Shown here piece after piece: positions 35,121 to 44,414 of a DNA stretch of 64,000 bases. Within the stretch, counting starts at the first letter, position 1, and every line of letters starts with the position of its first letter. This stretch comes from Chelativorans sp. Marseille-P2723 (lineage in GTDB: Bacteria; Pseudomonadota; Alphaproteobacteria; Rhizobiales; Rhizobiaceae), in the NCBI RefSeq assembly GCF_902809845.1, contig NZ_CADDWI010000013.1:960113-1024112 (forward strand), given 5' to 3'. The position numbers were made by a program, and so were the translations under genes. A model generated the notes under the pieces. That model did no database searches, was not told where the DNA came from, and was given only the letters and a program-made list of their open reading frames with translations.

Positions 35121-37193
35121 ATGTTCGAACCTCCTTCGAAGGATTGGAAAAACCGGTCCCTTTTGTCTTTAGTGGATAGTAAAGGTGATGCTGACCGCGA
35201 GACCTCTCTTTTGAAAAAGCGGCCGGAACACAATCCCCCAGCGCAGCTTGCTGTAACAAGCGAAGCATCGAATCCTTCAGATACTCGCTCATCCTCAGCC
35301 CCGATTCCGCTATTCTCGCGGCTCAAACGGCGCCTATCCTCTCATCGGGAGGATGCCCGCGGGGATGCAACGGCGGGCGAAAGGGCGATCGCCGACCAAA
35401 CAAGTGCAACTCCAAACGGCAAGCCGCTACGGCGCCACAAGGAGGAGTTTCGGCAACCATTGCCCTCCGAACCTGCGCGGATTGATGCAAACCCCTATTG
35501 GCAGCCTCTTATCAATCCGGTGCGGGTCATCAACGGCATATTGGCGGCGCGGCGGCTCATCGCCGCCACCACCGTGCTTGGAGCTTTGGCGGGCGTTCTG
35601 GTTGCTCTGGCCACACCGAAGCATTATTATGCGGCAACGGACATCCTCTTCGACCCTCGCAGCCTGCAGCTTTCCGACCGAGACCTGACCAGCGGCAACC
35701 TGCCTTCGGACGCCACTCTTGCGTTGATTGAAAACCAGGTGAGCATCATCACCTCGGGGCCGGTGCTCAACCGCGTCGTGCAGAAACTCAATCTCGCACA
35801 AAACCCGGAATTTAACGGACAGGGCGGCAGTATTCTTGGAATGCTTCTTAGTCCGCGGGCGCTTTTCTCCTTAGGGGGCGGTTCCGCCAGCGAGGAGACA
35901 CGCCACGCATTGGCCGTCCAGAATCTGGCCAAGAAGCTGAATGTGTCGCGCAACGAGCGGACCTTCATCATTCACCTCGGCGCCAGCACAGAGGACGCCG
36001 AGAGGTCGGCGCTGATCGCCAACACAACGGCCGAAGTCTACCTTGCGCAGGCGGGCACCATTCTGCAGCGCACCGCGAACCAAGCCGCCACGGAACTAAC
36101 CCAGCGCCTGGACGAATTGCGGGCGGAGGTCGAAGCGGCAGAGCGGGCAGTGGCTGACTTCAAGGCGGAGCACGGAATTGTCGATGCTCAGGGGCGCCTA
36201 ATTACCGATGATGAGATGGTCAGGCTGAACGATCAGCTTGCTACTGCCCGAGCGCGCACCGCAGAGCTGAACGCCCGCGCCGCCTCGGCGCGGCAAATCA
36301 ACGTGGACGACATTCTGGGCGGCACGCTACCGGAGCAGGTATCCTCGCCCGTAATGACGGAGCTTCTGGCCCAGTATGCCGGCCTGAGGCGAGAGGCGGA
36401 TCGTGGCGCCACCCGTCTTGGCCCCCGCCATCCCGACTATCAGGCGGCACAGGCAGAGCTTTCCGGGGTACGCCAGGCCATGGCGGACGAACTCCGGCGC
36501 GTTTCCGCATCCATACAGGTTGAACTGCAGCGCGCGGTCCAGCTTGAACAGGAACTGGCCTCCCGCCTGGCCCGCCTCAAGCTGGAGAAGGGGGAGCTTG
36601 AGAGCCAGCAGGTCACGCTGCGCGAACTGGAGCGCGAGGCTGCGGCACGCAGGGCGGTCTACGAAGCTTTCCTGGTGCGCGCCCGCGACACTGGAGAGCA
36701 GCAGACCATGAACACGGCCAACGCAACGGTAATTTCCGAGGCTTATCCGCCGCTCCTGCCTTCCGGGCCAAGCCGCGCCTCCATTGCGATAGCGGGCGCT
36801 ATCTTGGGCCTGCTATCCGGGATCTCCATCGGCGCTGCTCGTGGCGCCTGGGCAAGCCTGCGTGAGAACACGCGCAAGTCTCCGCCCGCGCCAAAGCCGC
36901 CTTCACCCGGAACGCGCCGGCAAGATTTGATCGCCATGAACAGGCGCAAGGAACGGCACGGACAGCCCCATGGCGAGGTTCATTCCCTGCCGGCCGCAGG
37001 CAGCAGCAGCCGCTTGAATCGCAACTCTTCAACCCGCACGGATAGAGGGCAGCAGCTCAATCGGTCTCAGACGGAGATGGGTGTGCTTTCTTCCTCTCTG
37101 GAGATGATACGCAAGGATCTTCGCTCCGTTCGACAGGAGATTGATGCGCTTGCGAAAGACCGGTCCCGCCGCCGCTGGGCCTCATTTGACTGA
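35121..37193 (+). CDS. Wzz/GumC-type polysaccharide chain-length protein
   Basis: About 690 residues. Residues 1-125 are charged and probably disordered; a first membrane helix (near residue 155, LIAATTVLGALAGVLVALA) precedes the Wzz domain; a long coiled coil lies at about residues 310-500 (many heptad Leu/Ala/Glu/Arg), then a GNVR-type segment and a second helix near residue 565. It lacks a tyrosine-kinase (BY-kinase) domain, so the partner kinase, if any, is elsewhere. It controls polymer length or export. ATG 35121 is chosen; GTG 35103 is possible. Confidence 0.82.
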   Translation: MFEPPSKDWKNRSLLSLVDSKGDADRETSLLKKRPEHNPPAQLAVTSEASNPSDTRSSSAPIPLFSRLKRRLSSHREDARGDATAGERAIADQTSATPNGKPLRRHKEEFRQPLPSEPARIDANPYWQPLINPVRVINGILAARRLIAATTVLGALAGVLVALATPKHYYAATDILFDPRSLQLSDRDLTSGNLPSDATLALIENQVSIITSGPVLNRVVQKLNLAQNPEFNGQGGSILGMLLSPRALFSLGGGSASEETRHALAVQNLAKKLNVSRNERTFIIHLGASTEDAERSALIANTTAEVYLAQAGTILQRTANQAATELTQRLDELRAEVEAAERAVADFKAEHGIVDAQGRLITDDEMVRLNDQLATARARTAELNARAASARQINVDDILGGTLPEQVSSPVMTELLAQYAGLRREADRGATRLGPRHPDYQAAQAELSGVRQAMADELRRVSASIQVELQRAVQLEQELASRLARLKLEKGELESQQVTLRELEREAAARRAVYEAFLVRARDTGEQQTMNTANATVISEAYPPLLPSGPSRASIAIAGAILGLLSGISIGAARGAWASLRENTRKSPPAPKPPSPGTRRQDLIAMNRRKERHGQPHGEVHSLPAAGSSSRLNRNSSTRTDRGQQLNRSQTEMGVLSSSLEMIRKDLRSVRQEIDALAKDRSRRRWASFD

Positions 37194-37283
37194 ATATGGC
37201 GGAAGAAGACGCAACGGCGGCATTGCGCTGGCGCCTGTTGCCGCATATGGCGAGGGTACTTGATTCAACAGGCGAGGTTTGCC

Positions 37284-38180
37284 ATGGCGGAGATCATCGA
37301 CGGCCGAAAGATCGCAGAGCAGATCGTCGCGGGAGTCACCCGCCTGGCCGGTGAACTCGCCGCCGATGGCATCGTGCCGGGGCTTGCGGTGGTCATTGTC
37401 GGGGAAGATCCGGCAAGCCAGGTCTATGTCGCCTCCAAGTCGCGGAAGGCTAAGGAGTGCGGGTTCCATTCGGTGCAGCACTCGCTGCCGGCGAACACGA
37501 AGCAGGAAGAGCTGGTCGCATTGGTCGAAGGGCTCAACCGCGATCCGTCAATCCATGGTATTCTTGTCCAGCTTCCGCTGCCGGATCACATCGACGCCGA
37601 CAGCGTCGTCCAGTCCATCGCGCCAGAAAAGGATGTTGACGGATTCCACTATCTCAATGTCGGCCGGCTCGTCACCGGGGCGACCGGCTCGGCGTTCGTT
37701 CCCTGCACCCCCGCCGGGGCCATGCTGCTGATCGAGCGCATACACGGGAAGGATCTCTCCGGCCTTTCCGCAGTCGTTATCGGGCGTTCCAACATCGTGG
37801 GCAAGCCGATGGCCAATCTTCTGCTTGCCGCCAATGCCACCGTCACCATCGCCCATAGCCGCACGGCTGACCTGGCTGCAGTCGTGCGGCAGGCGGACAT
37901 ACTCGTTGCCGCAGTGGGACGGGCAGAGATGGTTAAGGGAAGCTGGCTTAAGCCGGGAGCAACCGTTATCGACGTCGGCATCAACCGCATTCCAGCGCCG
38001 GAAAAGGGCGAAGGAAAGACGCGGCTGGCAGGCGACGTCGCTTTTGCCGAAGCCGAAGCGGTCGCTGGCGCGATCACGCCCGTGCCCGGCGGGGTTGGTC
38101 CGATGACCATCGCCATGCTGATGTCGAACACGCTGGCAGCGGCTTACAGGGCAGCAGGACGCGAGCCGCCCGCCGTGTGA
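37284..38180 (+). CDS. folD: Methylenetetrahydrofolate dehydrogenase/cyclohydrolase
   Basis: A 298-residue bifunctional cytosolic enzyme of one-carbon metabolism that interconverts 5,10-methylene- and 10-formyl-THF. The active-site Lys region ([13 protein letters not shown]), [12 protein letters not shown] and the Rossmann [14 protein letters not shown] motif are present, as is [13 protein letters not shown] at the end. ATG 37284 is preferred. It marks the right edge of the polysaccharide block and converges with the phosphatase-superfamily gene 21 bp on. Confidence 0.95.
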   Translation: MAEIIDGRKIAEQIVAGVTRLAGELAADGIVPGLAVVIVGEDPASQVYVASKSRKAKECGFHSVQHSLPANTKQEELVALVEGLNRDPSIHGILVQLPLPDHIDADSVVQSIAPEKDVDGFHYLNVGRLVTGATGSAFVPCTPAGAMLLIERIHGKDLSGLSAVVIGRSNIVGKPMANLLLAANATVTIAHSRTADLAAVVRQADILVAAVGRAEMVKGSWLKPGATVIDVGINRIPAPEKGEGKTRLAGDVAFAEAEAVAGAITPVPGGVGPMTIAMLMSNTLAAAYRAAGREPPAV

Positions 38181-38201
38181 TGCGTGCTTCTGACTAGGAT
38201 T

Positions 38202-39881
38202 TCAAGGAGCTGATTCCATCATCTGCGAACCCCTTTCGGGCATGCGGCGGGCGACAGCCGGGCCGCGGACCTTCTCTGTCATGTCGTGAAATTCGTACAG
38301 GTTGGAATCGAATGGGAAGAAGAAGATGCGGTTCGGCAATATCGGAAAGCTGGTTCCCAGATAGGTATTGAACAGCACCCGATAGCTATTTACCGGCGTG
38401 ATGTCCGGGGTGAGGGCGGCATAATCCTTCCCGGGGAAGTAATAGGCATTGATGATGCCCGTCTTGATGCGCAGCTCTTCGCCGGGCGCCTCGTTCCAGG
38501 GAACACTGCCGTCCCTCTCTGGAAACGGACCTTCATCCGCCTGGATGATGATGATCGGAGGCGGCCCCTTCCTTTCCTGAAGCGTTGTGACGAGTTCTTC
38601 GATAATTCGGTTGGCGTAGGCAATCTGGTCAATATAGCCTTTTTCTGAGCCGCGTTCTGCCGATTGCTTCTGTGTCAGGCAGCCGCCGTCGGGCGTAAAG
38701 GGATAAGGTCCGTGCGGCACCAGAAAATGAGCGAAGACATAGGCAGGCTTGTCGCGCTGGCCAATGGCCTTGATCTTATCTACCTGAGCGCCCACACGTT
38801 GGCATTGCGCGTTGTCCCAGTTAAGCCGCATGGTGAAGGCCGTGTCGGGCAGTGCATGAAAAAGCGGGCGCAGGATCGTGCGGCGCAGATAGATCATCTC
38901 GAACTCGTTGAAGCCGTGAGGATGGTTCTCGTCGGCGATTGAATTGTCATAGGTGCCGACCCACCAGGAGCCGAACTGGATGAAGTCGTAGCCTCGTGAC
39001 TTCATCACGCGTGCGGCGCGATGGTCGTCCAGCATCTTGTAGATGGGGTGCCAGTTTCCGTTCTTTGCACGCGGGTCGTCGCCAAGGATGTCCAGATAAT
39101 CCATGTAGAAGGTCGAGGCCAGGGAATGGCCGGTCTTTTGGTAATTGGAGTGGCTGTTCCGGGCGACGTAAAATCCTCGTTCATCGAGAAAACGCCCGAT
39201 GGCGCTGTTGTCGAGCCCGTAGTAATCTTCAAGTACTTCTTCGGAGGCATAACGGTCGAAGATGAAATGATAGACGTCTGGAGGTCGCGAGGTATCGGAC
39301 GAGGACCCTGCTGAACCCAGATAGGGCTCTATCTCCGCCATTGCTCGGCCAGGATCATAGATGGCCCGCGCCGCGCCATGCTCCCATTCATAGGAAATGA
39401 CCTGCCAGAGCGGGTTGATCAGCAGTACGGCGGCAATGACGTTGAGCACTGTGTGAATCGGCCCCGCAGCCCGTCGCAGGACTATAGCAAGAACGGTGAG
39501 CGCAGCGAGGATTGCCAGCGCGAAAGGGAGCGACGGTACCATCGCATAGCCGCCATCCACCCAACCGTTCAGCCATCCAAAGAGACCGGCAAAGAAAAGG
39601 CATCCTATGATCCAGATGCTGGCGATTATGGCCGTCAGCGCGTCGAAACGGCGCCGCAGCGCCGCCACCGCAAGATAGGCTGCCAGCGCAAAGATCAGGA
39701 CGCCCGCGAGCGAGGGGGCGATGTCGGCGAAGCTGGTATGATTCAGGTTCCTCGCCATCATGATCATCACCGAGGCGATGGCGAAGAGAAAAGGGTGAAA
39801 CGGCCAGAAACGATCGGAGCTTTTCCGGGTTTGCCCGTCCGGCAATTCCACACCCGCTTTTCCCCTTGATCCGTCAGTCAC
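38202..39881 (-). CDS. Membrane alkaline-phosphatase-superfamily (sulfatase-like) protein
   Basis: A 559-residue protein starting at GTG 39881 behind a strong GGAGGG site. About five membrane helices (residues 30-185) are followed by a large periplasmic domain of the alkaline-phosphatase/sulfatase superfamily: PPDVYHFIFDRYASE with the metal-ligand Asp, NYQKTGHSLAST as likely nucleophile region, FAHFLVPHGPYPF and IIIIQADEGPF near the C-terminus. The usual SDHGE metal site reads ADEGP here, so the His ligand is replaced. This topology resembles LtaS/OpgB-type phosphoglycerol transferases. Divergent from two linked genes at 40060 and 40314. Confidence 0.75.
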   Translation of the reverse strand: MTDGSRGKAGVELPDGQTRKSSDRFWPFHPFLFAIASVMIMMARNLNHTSFADIAPSLAGVLIFALAAYLAVAALRRRFDALTAIIASIWIIGCLFFAGLFGWLNGWVDGGYAMVPSLPFALAILAALTVLAIVLRRAAGPIHTVLNVIAAVLLINPLWQVISYEWEHGAARAIYDPGRAMAEIEPYLGSAGSSSDTSRPPDVYHFIFDRYASEEVLEDYYGLDNSAIGRFLDERGFYVARNSHSNYQKTGHSLASTFYMDYLDILGDDPRAKNGNWHPIYKMLDDHRAARVMKSRGYDFIQFGSWWVGTYDNSIADENHPHGFNEFEMIYLRRTILRPLFHALPDTAFTMRLNWDNAQCQRVGAQVDKIKAIGQRDKPAYVFAHFLVPHGPYPFTPDGGCLTQKQSAERGSEKGYIDQIAYANRIIEELVTTLQERKGPPPIIIIQADEGPFPERDGSVPWNEAPGEELRIKTGIINAYYFPGKDYAALTPDITPVNSYRVLFNTYLGTSFPILPNRIFFFPFDSNLYEFHDMTEKVRGPAVARRMPERGSQMMESAP

Positions 39882-40059
39882 GGTGCACCCTCCAACGCTC
39901 CAATTTTGTGAAGACGGGAACGAGCCGCAGGGCAAGAAGTTCAACCTCGGCAGTTGAGCTTTGTGACGTTTTTTTAAAGGAACAAGGAACGTCTGGCACA
40001 CGGGTACGTTGAAGTTGCCGCGGGAATGCTCCCGTTAACCAGCAGGAAAGGCGGTTCTG

Positions 40060-40317
40060 ATGCTTCCGAGACTCGTAGCCGGCGTTTTTCCACTAATGAT
40101 GTCTCTGTTGTTCGTAGGGATTTCGACAACCGGCGCCCATGCCTATCTCGATGCGGGTACTGGCAGCATGATTTTGCAAGTACTGCTGGGCGGGCTGGCT
40201 GGCCTTGCGATTGCAGGCAAGCTTTACTGGCACAAATTCCTAACAGCGATAGGCGTACGTCGCGCGGTCGCGCAAAGCGAAGAGGCGGAGGACGCGTCAG
40301 CGCGGGCTGACAGGTGA
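40060..40317 (+). CDS. 85-residue membrane protein with YLDAGTGS motif
   Basis: A small protein: a signal-like first helix (about residues 5-27, ending AHA), the motif AYLDAGTGSMILQ, a second helix (LGGLAGLAIAGKLYW) and a charged C-terminus. I recall similar short proteins with YLDPGTGS motifs in many bacteria, next to phosphatase-superfamily and SAM methyltransferase genes, without a defined function. The ribosome site AGGAAAGGCGG is good. Its stop overlaps the methyltransferase start as GTGA, so the two are translationally coupled. Confidence 0.75.
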   Translation: MLPRLVAGVFPLMMSLLFVGISTTGAHAYLDAGTGSMILQVLLGGLAGLAIAGKLYWHKFLTAIGVRRAVAQSEEAEDASARADR

Positions 40318-41783
40318 ACGAGCTCCGGGCGCTGGAAGTGGAGTCGGCAGCAGTTCCGGGCAGCACTGCCGGTCTGCCAAGCGCTGATTGGCTGGAACGG
40401 GAGCCCGCTTCCTACCGCGACCGGAACGGCACTGTCTTCTATCGCGACGGGCGTGTTTTCCGCTTCCTGAGTCGCCGGGCGCTTGCGAACTGGCAGCGCC
40501 TTGAAGCCGCCCCCTTTTTCAGAAGCCTTTGCGAAGCCGGGAAGGTTATCGAAACGCGGCTCGCCGACCCGCAGAACGAAGGCATTACGCTAGGGACGTG
40601 GGCGGGAGTGCTGGAGCATGCCCGCCTTCCCTTTGTCTCGTATCCCTATGAGTGGTCCTTTAGCATGCTGAAGGACGCAGCGCTGCTGCATCTGGAGCTG
40701 ATGAGGGGAGCGCTTGCCGCAGACATGATCCTGAAGGATTCCTCTGCATACAACATCCAGTGGAACGGGGTATCGCCAACCTTCATAGACTTGCCCTCCT
40801 TCGAGCCGCTTGGCAGGGGGGACCCCTGGGTCGGCTACCGGCAGTTCTGCGAGATGTTCCTCTATCCGCTTATGTTGCGGGCATATAAGGGGGCGGATTA
40901 CCGGCCGTGGCTGCGCGGGCGGCTCGACGGCATTCCGGCCGAGGAGATGCGGGCGCTGATGTCGGCACATGACCTTCTTCGACCGGGCGTGCTGTTGCAT
41001 GTCGCCGCACAAGCGGCGTTGCAGAAACGTTATTCGCGGGGAAAGCAGGATGTGCGCGGGGCTCTTGCCCAGGCAGGTTTCGACAAAAAGCTCATCGAGC
41101 GCAATGTCGACAAACTCACGCGTCTCGTAGCCAAGCTGGACCCCGCCAAGACAAAAACGGTTTGGGCCGACTACGACCGCACTCATTCCTATGACGAAGC
41201 GGAGCTTGCTGCCAAGGCAGACTTTGTTCGTGAAGCGGCTTCAACGCGGCGCTGGCGGCTTGCCTGGGATCTCGGGTGTAACACCGGCACGTTCTCTCGC
41301 ATCGTGGCGGAGCAGGCGGATTATGTCGTGGCTATGGATGGGGACTGGATGGCCATCGAACGCCTCTACCGGCGCGAAAGGGATCAAGAGGGTGCGCGCA
41401 ACAACATCCTTCCGCTTGTCGTCAATCTCGCGGACGCCTCGCCGAACCAAGGCTGGGGCGGCTCGGAGCGCAAAGGGCTTGCGGAACGCGGGAAGCCCGA
41501 TCTTACCCTCTGCTTGGCGCTCATCCACCATATGGTCATCAGCGCGAACATCCCGCTTGCCGAGTTCATCGGCTGGTTGGCCAAACTCGGAACATCCGTT
41601 GTGATCGAGTTTGTGGGGCGGGAGGACGAGATGGTTCAGACGCTGCTGGCAAATCGCGAGGACCAGTATTGGGACTACACTCCCGAAACCTTCCGCCTTC
41701 TGATGGATCTGCATTTCGAGATCAGGGCGGACCGGCCACTGAAGGGCGGCAAGAGGCATATCTATTTCGCTGTGCCGAGATAG
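40314..41783 (+). CDS. SAM methyltransferase fused to kinase-like N-terminal domain (NoeA-like)
   Basis: A 489-residue protein starting at GTG 40314. The C-terminal half is a class I SAM methyltransferase: [14 protein letters not shown] (motif I, about residue 320) and later strands with [10 protein letters not shown]. The N-terminal half (about 30-260) has no clear family, but [25 protein letters not shown] mimics the D-xxxx-N and D-x-x pattern of the kinase/APH catalytic loop. It resembles in length and layout the nodulation protein NoeA of Sinorhizobium (recollection, not verified). A possible modifier of a surface glycan or lipid-linked sugar. Confidence 0.7.
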   Translation: MNELRALEVESAAVPGSTAGLPSADWLEREPASYRDRNGTVFYRDGRVFRFLSRRALANWQRLEAAPFFRSLCEAGKVIETRLADPQNEGITLGTWAGVLEHARLPFVSYPYEWSFSMLKDAALLHLELMRGALAADMILKDSSAYNIQWNGVSPTFIDLPSFEPLGRGDPWVGYRQFCEMFLYPLMLRAYKGADYRPWLRGRLDGIPAEEMRALMSAHDLLRPGVLLHVAAQAALQKRYSRGKQDVRGALAQAGFDKKLIERNVDKLTRLVAKLDPAKTKTVWADYDRTHSYDEAELAAKADFVREAASTRRWRLAWDLGCNTGTFSRIVAEQADYVVAMDGDWMAIERLYRRERDQEGARNNILPLVVNLADASPNQGWGGSERKGLAERGKPDLTLCLALIHHMVISANIPLAEFIGWLAKLGTSVVIEFVGREDEMVQTLLANREDQYWDYTPETFRLLMDLHFEIRADRPLKGGKRHIYFAVPR

Positions 41784-41808
41784 GCAGGGTAGGTGCGCGC
41801 CGGGCAGG

Positions 41809-43626
41809 TCAGAACACTGCCGCCCCCTGGTCTGCGCGCGAGACGAGCTGGCGGAAGCCTGCAAAAAGTTCGCGCCCCACGCCGAAATGCTCGCTTGAAA
41901 GATTTCCTGCCGCCGGCTGCCGTCGAGCAAGCTCGTCCGCCGCAACCAATATTTCCAGCGTGCCGGCTTCGGCGTCCAGCCTGAGCCTGTCCCCATTCTC
42001 AATCCGGGCGATGTTTCCACCATCGGCTGCCTCGGGGGTGACGTGGATCGCGGCGGGCACCTTGCCGGAGGCACCGGACATCCGCCCGTCGGTTACGAGC
42101 GCCACGCGATGGCCCCTGTCCTGTAGCACGCCGAGCACCGGGGTGAGCTTGTGCAGTTCCGGCATGCCATTGGCCTTCGGGCCCTGGAAGCGCAGAACGG
42201 CAATGAAGTCGCGGTCGAGCTCGCCTGCCTGGAATGCCGCTTGCAGTTCGTCCTGCGCGTGGAAGACAATCGCCGGCGCCTCCACCACCCGATGCTGCGG
42301 CCTGACGGCCGAGACCTTGATGATCGCCTGGCCGAGATTGCCCTTGAGCAGACGGATGCCGCCGGCGGGCTGGAAAGCCTTTGCAACCGGCACCAGCACT
42401 TTCTCGTCACCGCTTGCAGGGGGCGCGTCTTCCCGCGTTACGGAGCCGTCGGCTGCAAGCTTCGCCTCCACCGCATAGCGCCGCAAGCCTTGCCCCCAGA
42501 TTGTTTGCACGTCCTCATGCAAAAGGCCGGCATCCAGCAGCTCGCGGACAAGGAACCCGATCCCGCCAGCCGCATGGAAATGGTTCACATCGGCAAGCCC
42601 GTTAGGGTAGACCCGCGCGATCAGCGGCACATGTTCGGAAATTTCCGCGATGTCGGCCCATGTCAGCTTGATGCCTGCCGCCGCTGCCATGGCTACCAGA
42701 TGCATGGTGTGGTTGGTGGAGCCGCCGGTTGCATTCAGCCCCACCACGCCATTGACGATGGATCGTTCGTCGATCATGCGACCTACCGGCGTATATTCGT
42801 TACCGAGCGCGGTAATGGCGAGCGCGCGTTGCGCCGCTTCCCTCGTGAGCGCGTCACGCAGCGGCGTGTTCGGATTGACAAAGGACGAGCCGGGCGTGTG
42901 CAGCCCCATGATCTCCATCAGCATCTGATTGGAATTGGCCGTACCGTAGAAGGTGCAGGTGCCGGGGCCGTGGTAGGATTTCGACTCCGCGTCGAGCAAC
43001 GCGTCCCGGCCTACCTTACCCTCTGCATATAGCTGGCGCACCCGCGCTTTCTCGTCATTGGGCAGACCGCTTGTCATCGGTCCGGCAGGAATAAAGACCG
43101 CCGGCAGATGGCCAAAGGTAAGGGCCGCGATGGCAAGACCAGGTACGATCTTGTCACAAATGCCGAGATAGACGGCGGCATCGAACATGTTGTGCGAAAG
43201 ACCCACGGCAGTGGCCAGAGCAATCACGTCGCGCGAGAAAAGCGATAGCTGCATGCCCGCCTGTCCCTGCGTTACGCCGTCGCACATGGCGGGAACCCCG
43301 CCGGCGACCTGCGCCACGCCGCCAGCTTCCTCCGCCGCCTCCTTGATCAGCCGCGGAAAGGTCTCGTATGGCTGATGCGCCGAGAGCATATCGTTATAGG
43401 CGGTGATGATGCCCAGATTCGGTATGGTGTCTCCGGAGAGCGCGGCCTTGTCGCGCGGGCTGCAAGCGGCAAAGCCATGGGCGAGGTTGCCGCAGGAAAG
43501 GGTGCTGCGATAAACCCCCTTGGCCGCCGCATCTTCCACTCGGGCCAGATATGCCTCTCGCGTCGCCAGCGAACGTTCGCGGATACGGTTCGTGACAGAT
43601 TCTATCTCTCTTCTTGCAGTCATCAT
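41809..43626 (-). CDS. edd: 6-phosphogluconate dehydratase
   Basis: A 605-residue Fe-S dehydratase of the Entner-Doudoroff pathway, converting 6-phosphogluconate to KDPG. Motifs of the ILVD/EDD family are present: [39 protein letters not shown] and the C-terminal [17 protein letters not shown]. The start is one of two tandem ATG codons (43626 or 43623); TGATG joins the pgl stop to it. It is the third gene of zwf-pgl-edd. No eda gene is visible in the window. Confidence 0.95.
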   Translation of the reverse strand: MMTARREIESVTNRIRERSLATREAYLARVEDAAAKGVYRSTLSCGNLAHGFAACSPRDKAALSGDTIPNLGIITAYNDMLSAHQPYETFPRLIKEAAEEAGGVAQVAGGVPAMCDGVTQGQAGMQLSLFSRDVIALATAVGLSHNMFDAAVYLGICDKIVPGLAIAALTFGHLPAVFIPAGPMTSGLPNDEKARVRQLYAEGKVGRDALLDAESKSYHGPGTCTFYGTANSNQMLMEIMGLHTPGSSFVNPNTPLRDALTREAAQRALAITALGNEYTPVGRMIDERSIVNGVVGLNATGGSTNHTMHLVAMAAAAGIKLTWADIAEISEHVPLIARVYPNGLADVNHFHAAGGIGFLVRELLDAGLLHEDVQTIWGQGLRRYAVEAKLAADGSVTREDAPPASGDEKVLVPVAKAFQPAGGIRLLKGNLGQAIIKVSAVRPQHRVVEAPAIVFHAQDELQAAFQAGELDRDFIAVLRFQGPKANGMPELHKLTPVLGVLQDRGHRVALVTDGRMSGASGKVPAAIHVTPEAADGGNIARIENGDRLRLDAEAGTLEILVAADELARRQPAAGNLSSEHFGVGRELFAGFRQLVSRADQGAAVF

Positions 43627-44414
43627 CAAAAGCCTTCCTCGTCGCCGCTATCGGAATCATTAGGCGGCTCCGGTCGAATTTGACTTGGCGGTGTCCTGCT
43701 CCCTTGCTTACGGGGGGGAGCCCAGTAGATGCGCAGGGGCCCAAGCGCCTCATCTGCAACGTGGCGAATGGGCAAGCGGGCAGTGCCTTCTTCCTCCAGC
43801 GCGCTCCTGAGGACCTCCAGTTTCTCCGTGCCCTCGATATGCAGCGCAAGAAAGCGCGCCTGCCGCAGGACCGCCAGGGAGAGTGTCAGGCGTGGCTCCT
43901 GCGCACTCACCGCATGAACCGGCAGCACGTGCCGTACTCCTTCTGGATCCAGCAGAGCTGAAAACCCATCAGCATCCGGAAAGAAGGACGCCGTATGCCC
44001 GTCCGTTCCCATCCCCAGAATTACCACATCCAGCGGCAAGGGCAGCGTCGCATAAGCCTGATCGGCCTCCTCGGCTGCCTCCTCGACGCTTTGGAACTCA
44101 TGATAAAGTCCAACGAACCTGGCTTGCGCCGCCTTGTCCTTCAGCAGATGGGTGTATACCAGGCGGGCGTTTGAGCGTTCCGAGGATGCTGGTACGAAAC
44201 GCTCGTCCACGAGCGTGATGATCACGCGCCGCCAGTCGATTTGCTTATGCGAAAGCGCGCGGAAGAAGGGGGGAGGCGTACTGCCGCCGGAAACCGCCAG
44301 AACCGCGGTTCCGCGCTCCGCGATCGACGAAGCCAGCCGCTCGGCAACGTCCGATGCAAGGGTTTCCGCAAGCTCCTGTGCGGATTCAAACTTATGCCAA
44401 ACTGTCTTTCCCAT
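43626..44414 (-). CDS. pgl: 6-phosphogluconolactonase with C-terminal tail
   Basis: A 262-residue cytosolic enzyme that hydrolyses 6-phosphogluconolactone to 6-phosphogluconate. Motifs [16 protein letters not shown] and [13 protein letters not shown] fit the family. Family proteins usually end near PLRIYWAP; here a tail of about 30 residues (rich in Pro, Arg, Ser, Asp) follows. ATG 44414 is chosen; GTG 44417 also exists. The zwf stop and this start overlap as TGATG, the same arrangement as pgl-edd, indicating translational coupling. Confidence 0.93.
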   Translation of the reverse strand: MGKTVWHKFESAQELAETLASDVAERLASSIAERGTAVLAVSGGSTPPPFFRALSHKQIDWRRVIITLVDERFVPASSERSNARLVYTHLLKDKAAQARFVGLYHEFQSVEEAAEEADQAYATLPLPLDVVILGMGTDGHTASFFPDADGFSALLDPEGVRHVLPVHAVSAQEPRLTLSLAVLRQARFLALHIEGTEKLEVLRSALEEEGTARLPIRHVADEALGPLRIYWAPPRKQGSRTPPSQIRPEPPNDSDSGDEEGF

